Positions 24,552-37,625 are shown, counted from the stretch's first letter. The stretch is DNA of 64,000 nt from Sporobolomyces roseus (GCA_016617785.1 JADILM010000005.1:186001-250000); one strand, 5' to 3'. The notes: generated from the letters alone by a model not told the origin. Made by a program: numbers and translations.

Positions 24552-26141
24552 TCACGCCTCATCTTCCTTCGATCCACCCGCAACTTCAACCGCATCTTCA
24601 TTTCGCGACCTGTTTCCTCCGAGTCCACGCTGGGTTGAAGCCAAGATCGAGTCGAGCGACTTTCTCCACGATTGTAGACGTTGTTCGATAGTTGACCAAT
24701 GCTTCGATTCGAACGAACGGGGAAGAGCTCGGGTGATAGAAAGGGATTGAGTCGGTTGAGAAAGTCGACCGGTGAGAAGGGAAGCTCGAATAGCTAGAAA
24801 GGCAGGGAAACAAGGTCAGTCACATATTCTGAGAAGGATGTCGAACGCAAAGCGGAGGGAACTCACCATCGATAACCCAGGTCTCGACTTCTTCACCTTC
24901 ATCTCCATCAGTTCCAAGATCTAAAGCCTTCGCGATCTCTCCATACTCGACAGTTTCTCCCACTCGCTCACTGCAAAGCTCCGCCAACTTGACCAACTTC
25001 AACTTCTTCGCCAGTTGCTCCTTCTCGAGGGTGAGGGAAGAGACCGAGATGGGGAAAGAAATCGAGTCGAACGAAGAGAGGTCGCCTTTTTGGAAGATCT
25101 CGAGGAGTTGCTTGAGGTCGGAAGAGGAAGGGTTCGAGAGCGAAGGGTATCGGGAAGTGGAGAGGGAAGCGAAATCGTAAACGTCGGGGAGGGCGAGGGA
25201 AAGAGCGATTAAAGATGAAGCGAGCTGGGAGGCGCTCGACGAGGGAGTGGCAGATTGACCTTTGACGGCAGAAGGGGTCGAGAGGTGGGATTCGAGGAGG
25301 GATCTCGCTTCGACGAGTTTGCCCTTTTGAACGAGTAAATCGACGACTTGAGCAACGGCGGCGTTTCCTTCTTCTTCACCCTGAGTTCCGAGACTGTATC
25401 CCCAAGACACGAGGTAGGACTCGAACTTGTTCAATGCTGGGAGGATGACTGCGAAATCGTCGTTTTGGGCGGCGTAGGAGATGAGTTTGAGGAGAACGGC
25501 GAGTTGAAGTTGTTTCGAAGGGGAAGAAGAAGAGGGGAGGGAGTTGAAGAGAGTAGCGAGAGTGGCGTATCGAGTCGACAGGGAAGGGTTGGCAGTGCGG
25601 TCGGCAGAGTGAGAGATGGCGTCTGCGAGGGAGAGAACGTGGGAAGAAAACTCTTCGTGGTCGGTTGGGAAGAGGGAGAGGATGAACGAAAGAACCAAGT
25701 TGGAGAAGCCTTCGAACTCTTTGTCGGTTGCTTCGAGCCGTCTATCCTTGAGACTCGAGATTAATCGAGCGACGACTTTTCGTTTCGCTTGACGAGTTTC
25801 CTCCGATTCCTCGACCTTTTGTGACTCCACCTCAGTCTCTTCATCCTCTGCATCTTCTGCCGCCTCTGGCGCTGGGGGTTGAGCCTCTTGGGCTGCTGAG
25901 GAGAGTTCTGAAACGAAAGATTGTCGTTCTCCCTCAGGTAAGGAACGTGAGACTAGCTGAGCTGCTTCAGTGATCTAGTGAAGTAATAGTGGGATATTGT
26001 CAGCTTCTGTACGAGCCTCGAGGAAGTGAGAGTGACCTACGTCTGAGGTGAAATTTGGGTCGACCGCGACAAAGAAGCAACTGCCTCCATGAGAGTTTGT
26101 AAAGTCGTCCTGGAACGCGACACTTGAACTTTGCTGTGTCA
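24552..26141 (-). CDS. Translation initiation factor eIF3 subunit m (PCI)
   Basis: A PCI-domain subunit of eIF3, which brings the 43S ribosome to mRNA. Exons 26082-26141 (uncertain), 24867-25974 and 24552-24793 give 469 aa. ITEAAQLVSRSLPEGERQSF near the start, the helical repeats, and the PCI end (KLVKLAELC, VEYGEIAKALDL, VETWVIDAIRASLLTGRL, WSTIEQRLQSW) fit eIF3m. The strong donor GTAGGT at 26040 breaks frame, so I used a weaker GTTGCT donor at 26081 to reach the phase-0 acceptor; the N terminus needs transcript evidence. Divergent from eIF3f. Confidence 0.82.
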
Positions 26142-26279
26142 TGATCTAGTCTAGTGTAAAGCTACTGAGTAGAAGTTGGGGAGAAGATGGAGGATCGACT
26201 TTGTGAAAAGAAAGGGAAAAGTCTCTCTCAATCTCCTCACTCGCTCTGATCAACCATTTGAATAGCTAAACAAGTCAAG
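26142..26279. promoter_or_regulatory. Bidirectional promoter shared by eIF3m and eIF3f
   Basis: 138 bp separate the two start codons. Both genes encode subunits of one complex, so co-regulation is likely. A CT-rich tract lies at about 26220-26250, next to the eIF3f start. Confidence 0.55.
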
Positions 26280-27437
26280 ATGACCCTCACATTGAACCTC
26301 CCTTCAACCTCTTTGGCTTCAACCCGTCCTATCTCCCAGGGTGAGCTTTCCCTCCCCATTCTCTCTTTCTCACTCACCAACTCTCACCAACTGATCACTC
26401 ACCGGATTCAATGACACAGTGCAAGTCTCCCCTTTACCATTAGCTTCCATTCTCGACCATCACCTCCGCCGTCCCGATAGTCAAGATCGCGTTTTCGGTA
26501 CTCTTTTGGGAGTTCGTTCAGATTTGGACAACTCTGTTCAAGTAAGGAATGCTTTCGGTGTACCTTACGAGGCACACGGTAAAGGTCAAGTGACGATCGA
26601 TATGGACCACCACCGCGCGTTACTCGATTTACACCTCAAAGTGAACCCTAAAGAAGTCGTTGTTGGATGGTTCGTTTTCACTCTTTTCTTCTCACCTTTC
26701 GCATGATGCCGTTGACTCACTCGATATCTCCACTCAACAGGTACGCTACTTCGCCAGCGCTCAACTCTTTCACCGCTTTGATCCACTCTTTCTACACTTC
26801 CGAATCTTCACCTTTCCCTGCGATTCACCTCACTCTCGACCCTTCCTCCCTCTCCTTCACCGCTTACACCTCGTCCCCAATTGGAACTTCCCTCCGCTCC
26901 GACCACCTCACCTTCGTACCCGTCGAGTCTTCCCTTCAAGTCGCAGAACAAGAACGACCCGGACTCGACCTCTTGACCCAAAACTTGACCTCCCTCGAAC
27001 AATCGACCTCTGCTCCTCCTCAGATTGACGGAGATGTCAATGTCGCCACTCCTCTCGCCACTCTCCACTCCCTCGTCGAGAAGGTCTCAATCATGCTCGA
27101 TCAAGTGTTGGAATACGTTCGTCAAGTCGCAGCGGGAGAGCGAGAAGGAGATGAGAAAGTAGGAAGAGCGTTACTTGAGACTGTTGGACATGTACCAGCC
27201 AGTGTTGGTGCCAAAAGCCAAAGTGGAACAAAGAAGAGTGGAGACAAGGCGAAAGATTTCGAGGAAGAGTTCAACGCTCACTTGGCTGATGTCCTCATGG
27301 TAAGCCAATACATCTACTCTATATATCACTGTTCGCCTTCAAAGCTGACGGTTCGCAATATCTGATAGGTGAGCTACCTCGCCAACCTCGTCAAAACGCA
27401 AACAGAGATCAGTTCTCGTCTCAACCTCCTCGCCTAG
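26280..27437 (+). CDS. Translation initiation factor eIF3 subunit f (MPN)
   Basis: MPN-domain subunit of eIF3. Exons 26280-26340, 26420-26669, 26741-27299 and 27369-27437 give 312 aa. VQVSPLPLASILDHHLRR, RVFGTLLGVRSD, VQVRNAFGVPYEAHGKGQV, DLHLKVNPKEVVVGWYAT, and the C-terminal helices ending VSYLANLVKTQTEISSRLN are characteristic. The JAMM zinc ligands of active MPN+ peptidases are not evident, as in other eIF3f proteins, so a structural role is expected. The second intron uses a GTTCGT donor. A low-complexity Lys/Ser insert lies near residue 255. Confidence 0.93.
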
Positions 27438-27885
27438 ATCCAACGCTCTTTATTACCTCTCCTGCCGACCTCTATACAGTGTACACCTGCCTTCGTAGTT
27501 ATCCGTTCGCACATCAATTGCAACAAAATCACAACGTGAAGTGTGAATCTTTCGATTATTCGATTCGAAATTCGCTCAAACGGCGCAACGACGCACTCAA
27601 GATCGCCCGTTCGCCTCATGGGCTTTGCGCGATATCACGCGGGGTTGCGAGATTGACGCGAGAACGTGCGAGCAGCAGAGCTCATGAGCTATCCCTGTCT
27701 GAGTGTTTTTTGCGAGCTCGCAGAAGCCCACCACGACGCTCGACTCTCGCTGATCGACGTCAACACCCCCAATAGAGTTGAGAAGCTAGAGTCGACGAGG
27801 GAGACGAAACAGAACGCACTGCTAAGCTCGACTCTTGCGTTGTTTCTCCTGGGTTCTTGTGCTTAAAATTGCTTCTTTGCTTTAT
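27438..27885. other. Intergenic region before the second tRNA-Glu
   Basis: 448 bp without a supported gene. The last 110 bp (from about 27776) match the upstream flank of tRNA-Glu copy 1. Confidence 0.5.
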
Positions 27886-27990
27886 TCCTCGATGGTCTAG
27901 TGGTTATGATTCGGCTCTCTCACAGCCGCGAGCGGGGTTCGATTCCCCGTCGGGGAAAACTCTTTTAGCTTTTTGCGTCCTTTTGTCCGG
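27776..27990 (+). repeat. Duplicated tRNA-Glu(CTC) unit, copy 2
   Basis: Upstream and downstream flanks resemble those at 8232-8440 (shared CAGAACGCACTGCTAAGCTC and GGGGAAAACTCTTTTA), while sequence further out is unrelated. The two units lie in the same orientation 19.5 kb apart. Confidence 0.75.
27886..27957 (+). tRNA. tRNA-Glu(CTC), copy 2
   Basis: Identical over all 72 nt to the gene at 8344-8415, with the same fold, anticodon CTC, internal A and B boxes and CTTTT terminator. Confidence 0.94.
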
Positions 27991-28172
27991 TCGCTCGCTT
28001 CCACTGTCGAAGTGAGCCGTCGAGGTTACCGTCGGATCCTTTTTGTCGACGTCGTGACCCCCTAAAAACCGAATCTTGACCTGCTCGCTAGTTGAGTTGA
28101 CCTTGCGACAACCCAGTCAGATTCGATTCTCCCTTCCACTTACTCCTCAACCTGACAAACTCAAACAACAAG

Positions 28173-31100
28173 ATGCCACTTCCGTACGAGCAACAGACAG
28201 CTATAGAGACGATACTAGGTGGATTGTATCATCTACAATCACCTCCTGGACCTTACGGGAAGCGATATTATTCAGAAATCTTTAGAGATCTACCAAGTCG
28301 ACATGACTATCCAGACTATTACATGTTTATCAAGGAACCGCGTAGTCTCAACGGAATCTCTGTACGCTCGACTCTCTCCTTCTGTACCGGTTGAGAGGAG
28401 GAAGAGGTTGGACTTTGGAGATGAAAGGTCAATCTGAACCAACTGAACCTCTACTGACGCTCTACTGCTTGTACTGTGGACTGTAGGAGAGCCTCAGACA
28501 GAACCGCTATTCGTCTCCTCAAGGAGTAGCTTACGACATGCTCTTGATTTGGTCAAATGCACGCGAATACAATCAACAAGGCAGTCAAGTCTACGCAGAC
28601 GCAGATACTCTAGAGGTGAGCCTGAGTCAGGTATCTACTACTGCCAGTCACGCTGACCGTGTATTGAGATCGACATAGCAATACATGAAGAGACTTTGGC
28701 AAGAACGTTCTCCACCACTTCCTCACTTCGATTCTCTTCCTCGACCTGGATCACTACCCCTTCCTACTGCTGCTGCACCTCCTCCTGTACCTACACCAGC
28801 TCCAGACTCAGATCGCAAGGTGAAACGACTAAAACTCACTGGTGCCTCCCTCGGAAGTTCAGCAACAAAGATTCGTCTCGGTGGTCCTTCGACTTCGACT
28901 CCCGCTCCTCCTTCAGCTCCTTCAACTCCAGGAATCACCCTCAAACTAGGAGGCAGGACCGCTGCCAGCAACGTCGCTCCTCCCGCCTCAAACTCAGTTG
29001 ATTCGGCTCTTCCCGCTCTTCCTTCACTGCATCTACCCAATCTCCCGGTTCATCCTGTCCCATCAACGTCCCATCTCAATCAAGAAGTCGGAGATACGCC
29101 AGGGAGAAAGAGAGCAGATCGTTCAGTTAGTGCGATGCCACACAAAAGTTCGAAGAAGAAAGGGAAACAGGCGGCGGATCCAGATGGTGAGGGAGAAGGC
29201 GACGAGGAACACGGAGGACCTCCGCTGGCCACTGTCCCTGATCCTGAATCCGGTTGGATGGGAGGAGACGTTGTGAGCTTCGTCTTTTCGAATTCCTCTG
29301 TTGGCTTGAGGGCTGATCTGGCGTCGAAATCGACGCTTCTCTAGGGTCCTAATCCGAATCAGCTCTACCTCGATATCGTCTCAAAAATTCGGAACTATAC
29401 AGACGCGACGTGAGTTCGCTTTTCTCGTCGCTCTCCTCCCACTACTTTTCGATTTACTAAATTTCGCATCTATCATTTTAGCGGACGTCAATTGGCTATT
29501 CCCCTTCTCGATTTACCAGATCGAGCGAGTCGACCTGACTACTACCAGCTCGTCAGCAACCCAGTCGCGTTGACCACGATTGAGGTGAGATTCTTTGGCT
29601 TTTTGCACTGCTCTCTGCTCCAAACTAATAGGACTGGTGATCTCGTCCCAGGCCAAGATCAGAGCTCGCACATATCCAACACCTGAAGCCTTCGATCGAG
29701 ATCTCTTCCACCTGTTCGAAACCGCTAAAGTCTTCATTCGACCCGAAACTCCTGGAACGATCTACAGCGATCTCGTCGTTCTCCAGGTCAGTTTGCCCTC
29801 GTTCCACTTCACAAAGTGAATTCAAACGCTTACGATCACTTCTTCCTCCGTACAGCGTCTCTACCAAGAGCTTACCAAACGAGGAGCCGAGATTGAGGCT
29901 GGAGCACTTGCTATCGCAGTCGGATCCGGTCCAGGCAACATCAAACGAGAAGAAGGAATCCCTGGAGATCCCGAGTCGAAGATCGGTCGACCGACGACGC
30001 GACCAACGATCAAGGACAAAGTTTTACTCGATAGCATCAATTTCAAAGGAGACGTTTTGCGAGTCGGTGCGTCCCACTTTACCCTCTCCTCACCGTCATT
30101 TCTACCGCATGCTCATACTCCTGTACGAGAGCAGGCGATTGGATCTATCTCTGCAATTCTCAAAACCCTGGGAAACCTATCATCGCTCAAATTTGGCAAA
30201 CGTACAAACGAACTGAGTACGTACTATCCCTCACCCGCTCGTACACCGGAGCTGACTTATCATTCACTTCAATCAGCTCGGCGCAACGTTGCCTGAGTGT
30301 CTGCTGGTATTACCGAGTGCGTTCGAATCTTTTTAGTTGATGATGTTTCGCTGATTGTATTGCTTCTGACCAAACAGCCGGAGGAGACTGTACATCCTGC
30401 TTCTCGCCAGTTCTACGAGAATGAAGTGTTCAAGACCGGTATCTTTATCGATCAGTGAGTTGACAGTCCTCGAGTCTGATGCCTAAATTCGAAAAGAGCG
30501 CTAAACCCCGCTCTCCTTCTCCCTAGCAACATCGAAGAGTTCGTCGGTCGATGCTTCGTCATGTTCTTCACAAGGTACACTCGCGGTCGACCTCATCCTT
30601 CAGCCTGGACTCCCGACATTCCACTCTACGTTTGCGAATACCGATACAAAGACGATGTGAAATCGTTCAAGAAGATCAAGAGTTGGAACTCATGTGTTCC
30701 CGAACAAATTCGACACAACGAGTATGATTTCGAAGCTTACGCGGATGAACATGTCGACGTTCTACCGAAGATCAAATCTCCTTTTATTCGTGGTGTCGTC
30801 GGAACTGGAGGATTGGACGTCAGCGAATCCAACTACAACTTCTCTCAAGATGGAGTGCCGACCACGGAGCCTCAGCAAGATCAACAATCGATGGATTTGG
30901 ACGTGCAGAACACTCAAGATGTGTCTCGTAACCTCGAACCTCTTGACACGAACGGTATCGGCTCGAGTATGGACGCTTCGACTCTCGCCAACTTTGATGC
31001 TTCCACTCTTCTCGGTGCAAGTCCAGCCTACCTTCAACCTTCTACCCCTTCAGCCGCCGCCGAGCTCGATACTACCGATTTCTTCACTCCTCTCCCATCT

Positions 31101-31326
31101 GCACTGAGTACGCACCTTCCTGCTGCGTCTTCCTTGTGCTCGTCTTACTCACTGACTCTGACTCTCGGTGAACATAGAATCGAAGTTCCGTAACGATGCA
31201 CTCGGCGATTTGTTGTGGTTTGGTGCACCCGCTTCAACCCCTCCTGTAGTCACGAAACCTACTCATTCTCTCGCCTACCTGTACTGGAGGGTTCAGAACC
31301 GACAGGCAACAGGAGGATTTACCTAA
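28173..31326 (+). CDS. Rsc1/Rsc2-like double-bromodomain BAH protein
   Basis: A subunit type of the RSC/polybromo SWI-SNF remodeller; bromodomains bind acetyl-lysine and the BAH domain binds nucleosomes or proteins. Twelve exons (28173-28361, 28487-28615, 28679-29272, 29345-29409, 29482-29584, 29652-29786, 29856-30066, 30135-30216, 30277-30316, 30378-30454, 30527-31107, 31178-31326) give 784 aa. Bromodomain 1 spans about 5-105 (YYSEIFRDLPSRHDYPDYY). A Pro/Ser linker precedes bromodomain 2 at about 310-405 (LAIPLLDLPDRASRPDYYQL). BAH covers about 445-570 (GDWIYLCNSQNPGKPIIAQI, CWYYRPEETVHPA, CEYRYKDD). The tail holds a short conserved WFGAPA stretch. Confidence 0.9.
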
Positions 31327-31523
31327 TCCCGCGATTAACTTCTCCACTCTTTCGAACTGTTCGCATCTCTAGCTTGTTTTGTCTCTTGTTTACTTCTCTT
31401 CTCTCAGTAATGCCACTCATCCTTTCGCTTGAGCAACTGAACGAAGAAGCGAGCACTTTGCAAAATCGAGTAGAAGCAAACAAAGAAACAACAACAAAAC
31501 GCAAATTCAAAAATTGACTCTGA

Positions 31524-33966
31524 TCACTCATCGTACTCTTCATCTTCCATTTCCTCCCCTCCTCCCTCTTGCTCTCGTTCATCCATCTGTTCTCGTTGTG
31601 AAGCATGATAGTGAGCGAGTAATGGATCTTGATCATCATACAGTCCAACCGATAATTGTCTCGCAGGTCTCTTCCTCTTCCTGTACACGACTCACCGAAA
31701 TCATCAGCTGTCTTTCCTATCGAGACACAGGGAATCAAAACTTACTTTCTCGCCTCGTAATCTGCCACAGCTTTCCTAACGTCTCCTTGAAGGTACAACA
31801 ATTCGGCTGGTAAAGTTTCACCACTTCTCAAACCTCTCAAAAACCTTTGCCTAACCTAACTCCCTCCTCTCGACCTTCGTCAGCTACCGTCTCAGAGAAT
31901 ATGTAGGAGGAGAGATAGAGAGACCTACCTGGTGATAAGCACGAGTTGGACAAAGTTTAGCAACTGAATCCCAGGCGCATCCACAAGAGATAACTGCTTT
32001 CAAGAGTTGTTCATCTTCTTCCACTTTCCACTGTACCCACCCATCTCGACATCAGCATTGTACGAGTCAGACTGGAGAGAGAGAGAGAGGGCAGGCTTAC
32101 TTTGATGTAAGGGGATCTCGCTTTCTTTTCACCATTCGCATCAATCTTGGGTTTACGACTTCGAGGATTGTAAGAAACTCCGTTCGGACCTTGTACTTCA
32201 CCTATACAACCACTCATTATCAGTACGAATCAGGGAGAGGGAAGGGGAAAGGGAAACGTACCACCTCCAGAACGCATCGCTCCTGCTGCTTCAGAGAGCA
32301 AGTCGAGCGCAGATGGAGTGCGGCCAATGGGTTTACCCACGGAAGGAGTAGGGGGAGGTGGTGGGATGGCAGTAACGGGTGCTACGAGAGGTAATCCAAA
32401 CGAGGAGGGAATTTGAGTCGAAGGGATCTCTTGAGATTGCGAGAGTCTTCTACGTTTCGAAGCGTGAGAGTCTGTTGGAGCGGGAGAGAAAGCGTTTGAG
32501 GAGGGGGAATGAGGGCGAGAGGAAGGAGGTGGAGGTGGGCGGGGGAGATCTGGCTGGCGAGGGAAAACGAAGGGATCGAATTCTGGTGAGAAAGCGTTTT
32601 CGATCGTGTGTGAAGAAGTTGCGGTATGATCTGAGTGATCCGATCGTCGGTTCCTCAATGAAGGTGGTACAGGTAATTGGAAACTAGGTTGAGGTGGCGC
32701 GGTGTGAGAATGTGAAGAAGAAGAAGAAGCTTGAGGTTGAGGTTGATGATGGTGAGGTTGAGGGTGAGCTTGAATGTAATCCAAAGGTTCGGGTACTTGA
32801 GCAGCAACGATCTCTTCCGCTTGCAATTGAATCGCTTTATCGATTGGGATCCTCTGGATTCGACGAACGTGACTGTGAGATTTCCCGGCTTGCAACAACA
32901 ATTCCGATTCTGCGTCTCCTAGTAGTACTGCTCTTGATCCCGGTTTGAGCGCTGATGCGTCGAGTAGAGCGACTTCTGCGTCGTGTACAACGAGGGGTGA
33001 ACCTTGAAGGTAGTAAGGTCGGAGACGACGAAGTTCGGTAGAGAGTCGACAAGCTTGAGATTCAGAGTTTTGTAGCTATGCAACATAGACGTTGTTCCCT
33101 TCTTTCAGCTCTCGTAAGAGTGGCTAGACGAGAGGAAGAGAGTGAGACGTACGCGTAGTTCGAGGTATTTAACATCACTACTCAATTTCTTATTCTCTTC
33201 CCTCAAGCCCTCTTCTCCACTTTCCCCCTTCTCTTCCTTCCCCAATCCACTTTGACTCGATCCAGCAAATTGTAATTTCCTAGCGAGTACCTCTGCTTGA
33301 CGAGTCAATTGATCGTTGTCGACTCTTAAACGATTCCAATCGACTTGGGAGGATTCTGTGCGAAAAGAAGAGAGATTCGAGAGGCGAGATTCGAGTTGAG
33401 CTATTTTAGATTGAGCTTGCGAGAGCTATTATCGAGCGTTTACTGGTTAGCGCGAGTAGGCAGAGCAGGAGAAGGGAGAGAGTTGCGTACTTGTTCGAGA
33501 TATTGAGTTTGTTCGAATTGTCGAATCTGTTCGAGGTTGGAAGCGTGAGAGATAACGCGGTTCAAATCCTGCTAAACGGATGGTTAGTTCGGCATAAGAG
33601 ATCAGTGGAGTTTGAGATTTGACATCTCTCCCCACTCCTTGGTTGATATCACTCTCAGAAGCGAGAAGTTAATAAACTCACCTCTTTGTTACCCTCTGAT
33701 TCATCTCTCATCTTTTGTAACTCTTGATTCGATAGTAGCCTTGCTTTGTGAGTGGATTGGGAGACAGAGGTGTTTGCAGATTCGATTAAAGATGATCTCG
33801 TCGAACTAGGAGTAGTCGTAGGGGACAAGTTGGATTGTTGTTGTTGAGTAGGTCGTAGTTGGGATGGAGAGTAGTCTGATCGAGTAGGTCTAGATGGATA
33901 GGATTCTTGTTCAAGTTGAGAGACATTCAACGACAAAGTCCAACCGGATGATGACGGGAACGCCAT
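31524..33966 (-). CDS. Coiled-coil protein with a SANT/Myb-like domain
   Basis: Eight exons (33682-33966, 33491-33568, 33153-33425, 32262-33075, 32101-32201, 31929-32030, 31746-31855, 31524-31680) give 639 aa. The N-terminal third is coiled coil (NLEQIRQFEQTQYLEQ, then LSQAQSKIAQLESRL). Next come a folded-looking block (about 212-295), a long Pro/Ser/His low-complexity region, a basic stretch, and a SANT-like motif at about 518-565 (WKVEEDEQLLKAVISCGCAW, DSVAKLCPTRAYHQVRQRF). It ends in an acidic tail. A chromatin or transcription role is inferred; I cannot assign an orthologue. Divergent from SEC27. Confidence 0.7.
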
Positions 33967-34134
33967 TTCTCTCCCTCTCTATCTTGAGTCGCTATCTTCT
34001 GTATGAGTTGGTATAGCGAGCGATGTCTAAGGAGTGTTGTTGTGAGAAGAGAGAGAGAGAGAGAGAAGTCAATCTCCAAGTTCGTTGTCAACTTGAACTC
34101 TTGTCACCTTTCAGTTCACAACAGCCTGCGAACT

Positions 34135-37100
34135 ATGCTACTCGACATTAATGTACGTTTACTCATCACACTCGAATGATCAATTAGCTAACCTTTGGAA
34201 AGGGGAGAGTACAGCGTAAACTCTTGTCGAGAAGTGCGAGGGTCAAGAGTGTCAGCTTTCATCCAACAGAACCTTGTGAGCCCTGAAACCACTCGCTGTA
34301 TACCACTGGGAGCTCATCACTGACTCCCCTGATCCTTTTGAACGCGTAGGGCTGATGTGAGTGGTTCAATTTCCCCCATCTCCCGGATCTCAAACCTGAG
34401 AGCTAACCCTCCTCTAACGCGCTATTGACAGTACCGGATTATACACTGGAAATGTCATCATTTACCATGTCGATACAGGAGTGAGTCTCTACTTTGAAAC
34501 GCGACCTCTTTCCTCTCGGGAAGAAGACACGACATCAATTCCCTGACCTCTCTCCTCTTTTCCTCAGGCCGTGATCAAGACTTTCGAAGTAACTGAAGTA
34601 CCCGTACGATGTGTCGAATTCATCGCTCGCAAGAACTGGTTCGTGTGTGGATCCGACGATTTCCACCTCCGAGTGTTCAACTACAACACTGGCGAGAAAG
34701 TGACGGCGATCGAAGCCCACCCGGATTACATCAGGTGTTTGGCAGTACATCCTACTCAACCTCTAGTCTTGACCGGTTCCGACGATATGACGATTAAATT
34801 ATGGGATTGGGAAAAAGGTTGGAAGTGTATTCAAGTCAGTTTACCCCTCTCTTTCCCCCCCGTTGGATGTTTTGTGAGCTGATGAAAGAAGAGAGAAATG
34901 GTTTTGTTTAGGTCTTTGAAGGTCACACTCATTACATTATGAACATTGCGTTCAACCCAAAAGATTCAAACACTTTCGCTTCTGCCTGTTTGGATCGTAC
35001 CGTCAAAGTTTGGTCCCTCGGTTCATCTACCGCCAACTTCACCCTCGACGCACACGACAAAGGAGTCAATTACGTAGAGTACTATCATGGCGGAGACAAA
35101 CCTTATCTCGTCACTACCGGAGATGATCGGTTCGTTTTCCCACTCATCACCCTCTACCGTCTCGAGCTTGAAACTGATGGAAAGTGAGAGTATGTGTAGA
35201 TTGATCAAGATTTGGGATTACCTCTCGAAATCCTGTATTCAAACTCTCGAAGGTCACACCTCGAACGTTTCCTTCGCCATCTTCCACCCTTCCCTTCCGA
35301 TTCTCGTATCAGGTTCAGAAGATGGTACCGTCAAGATCTGGCATTCCTCTACCTATCGACTCGAGAACACTCTCGACTACGGGTTGGAACGAGCTTGGTG
35401 TGTCGCTTATGCGAAGAAAGGGAATGATGTCGCGTTTGGATTTGATGAGGGTGCCGTCGTGGTCAAGTTGGGAAGGGAGGAACCGAGTGTATCGATGGAT
35501 AGCGCTGGAAAAGTCGTTTATGCTAGGAATGCTGAAGTTTTGACTGTTGCTCTTCAAAGTACCGCTGGTGAGTCTCCCTCCACTCTCTTCCCTACTCTTT
35601 AACTCCTCAAATGCTGATCATGTCTCGTACTATTCCAATGTCGTAGATGAGACGGTTCCGGATGGACAACAATTATCAGTCGCAGCACGAGAATTAGGCA
35701 ACACAGAAGTTTACGCCTCGTCCCTCCAACACTCTCCAAACGGTCGATTCGTGACAGTATGTGGAGATGGAGAATACATCATTTACACCTCTCTCGCGTG
35801 GAGGAACAAAGCGTTTGGATCTGGAGTTGGGTTCGCTTGGGCAGGGGATTCAAACACTTATGCAGTGAGGGAAGCGAATAGTAAAATCAAAGTTTATAGA
35901 AATTTCAAAGAGAGACCTGGATTAGTTACGGCGAATTACACGACGGATGGGATTTATGGAGGAACGCTGTTGGGAGTCAAAGGAATGGGATTCGTCGTCT
36001 TCTACGATTGGGAAACGGGTACGATCGTTAGGAGGATCGAAGTCGAAGCTAAGAGTGTGAGTCTCCCTCATCTATATCAGCTTGTCGAATCCGGAGTAGC
36101 TGACGAGTCGCAAGGCCTCACAGGTTCACTGGTCAGGAACTGGAAACCTCGTTGCGATCGCAGGAGAAGATTCATTCTACGTACTTCGATTCGACCGAGA
36201 TGCGTACCAACAGCGACTCGATGGTGGGGTCGAACTCGACGATGAGGGTGTCGAGGAAGCTTTCGACCTCGAGGCGGAGATTTCCGAATCGGTTCAAACT
36301 GGGAAATGGATTGGAGATTGTTTCGTTTACACTACAGCGGCGAACCGATTGAACTACCTCGTTGGTGGTCAAACTCACACTATCACTCATTTCGACACGT
36401 CAGTAGTCCCTTCCCCTTTGATTCGAGAGTTAAAGATGCTGACGATTTTGATCGATTCTTCTTCTTAGTCAAATGTACCTCCTTGGTTACCTCCCGAATC
36501 ACAATCGAATCTACCTCTGCGACAAAGATGTCAACCTCTACGCCTACTCCCTCTCCCTCTCCGTCATCGAATACCAAACTGCGATCCTCCGAGGAGATCT
36601 CGAATCGGCTTCAGAAATCCTAGAATCCGTTCCTCCCGAACAACGCAACCGACTCGCCCGATTCCTTGAAACTCAAGAATTGAAAGAACTCGCACTCGAG
36701 ATCTCGACGGATCCTGATCACAAATTCGACCTTGCGATTCAGTTGGACGATTTGGAGACTGCACTGAGAATCGCGAGGGATTCACCTCACCTCGGGTCTC
36801 AGAGCAAGTGGAGGACTGTAGGAGATCGTGCTCTCGCTGGGTGGAAGGTCCAACTCGCGGAGGAATGCTTCAAACAAGCGAACGATCTTTCTGCGTTGTT
36901 GTTGATCTACACTTCGACTGGAGATCGAGATGGACTCGCTCGATTGAGGGATCTAGCTGGTATGTTCCAGCTCTCTACCTGCAGCGCCTTGATCTGTAGC
37001 TGAACGGGAGCTTGTCGTACAGTCGATCAAGGTTTGTTCAACATTGCTTTCGCCGCCGCCCTCCAACTGGGCGACAACGAATCCTGTGTCTCCATTCTCC

Positions 37101-37625
37101 TCGCGACAGACCGAGCGCCTGAAGCCGCCCTCTTCGCTCGCACTTACGCCCCATCGCAAACTTCCCGAGCCGTCAAATCTTGGAGAGGTCAATTAGAATC
37201 AGCAAAGAAACCGAAACAAGCCAACGCTATCGCTGATCCGGAGGAATTTCCTCAAGAGTTCGGAGAGGGATGGGAAGCGGCTCTTGAACGGGAAAGGAAT
37301 GGTGCAGGAGGAGGAGGAGAGGATTTGGTACAGCTTGAGAATGGACAGGAAGAGGAGGAGGAGGAACAAACACTTTCGAATGGAGTCCAGGGCATCTCAC
37401 TCGGGAACGGACACGCAGACTCTTACGATCAGGATCAGGACTTACTAGGTGGAGCTGCTGAAGGTGAGTCGTCGACTCACTTGATATCGAGAGACGATTC
37501 TGACTGATCTCTCAATCTTCGTAGATTCGCTACCACCACCAGTCCCAATCGTCAACGGCGAATCGACATCACAAAACTACAGCTATCAACAACAGCACGA
37601 CGATGATGAGGATCTATTAGGTTAA
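34135..37625 (+). CDS. SEC27: Coatomer subunit beta' (Sec27)
   Basis: WD40/solenoid subunit of COPI, which drives Golgi-to-ER and intra-Golgi retrograde vesicles and reads KKxx cargo signals. Twelve exons (34135-34152, 34215-34275, 34350-34356, 34432-34480, 34568-34834, 34912-35129, 35200-35567, 35647-36056, 36124-36398, 36469-36959, 37023-37463, 37525-37625) give 901 aa, a typical length. The start [28 protein letters not shown] repeats ([30 protein letters not shown]) and the solenoid ([20 protein letters not shown]) are diagnostic. The third exon is only 7 nt and is needed to keep frame. The C terminus is acidic, ending DDDEDLLG. Confidence 0.95.

Noticed and set aside
24820..26000. Long opposite-strand ORFs over eIF3m (for example 25348-25764)
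   Set aside because: They are shadows of the PCI-domain gene; codon and amino-acid composition (Val/Gly/Glu-rich) is that of an antisense frame.
26041..26141. Frameshift in eIF3m
   Set aside because: The strong donor at 26040 breaks frame, but an alternative donor at 26081 solves it. An error or pseudogene is not needed to explain it.
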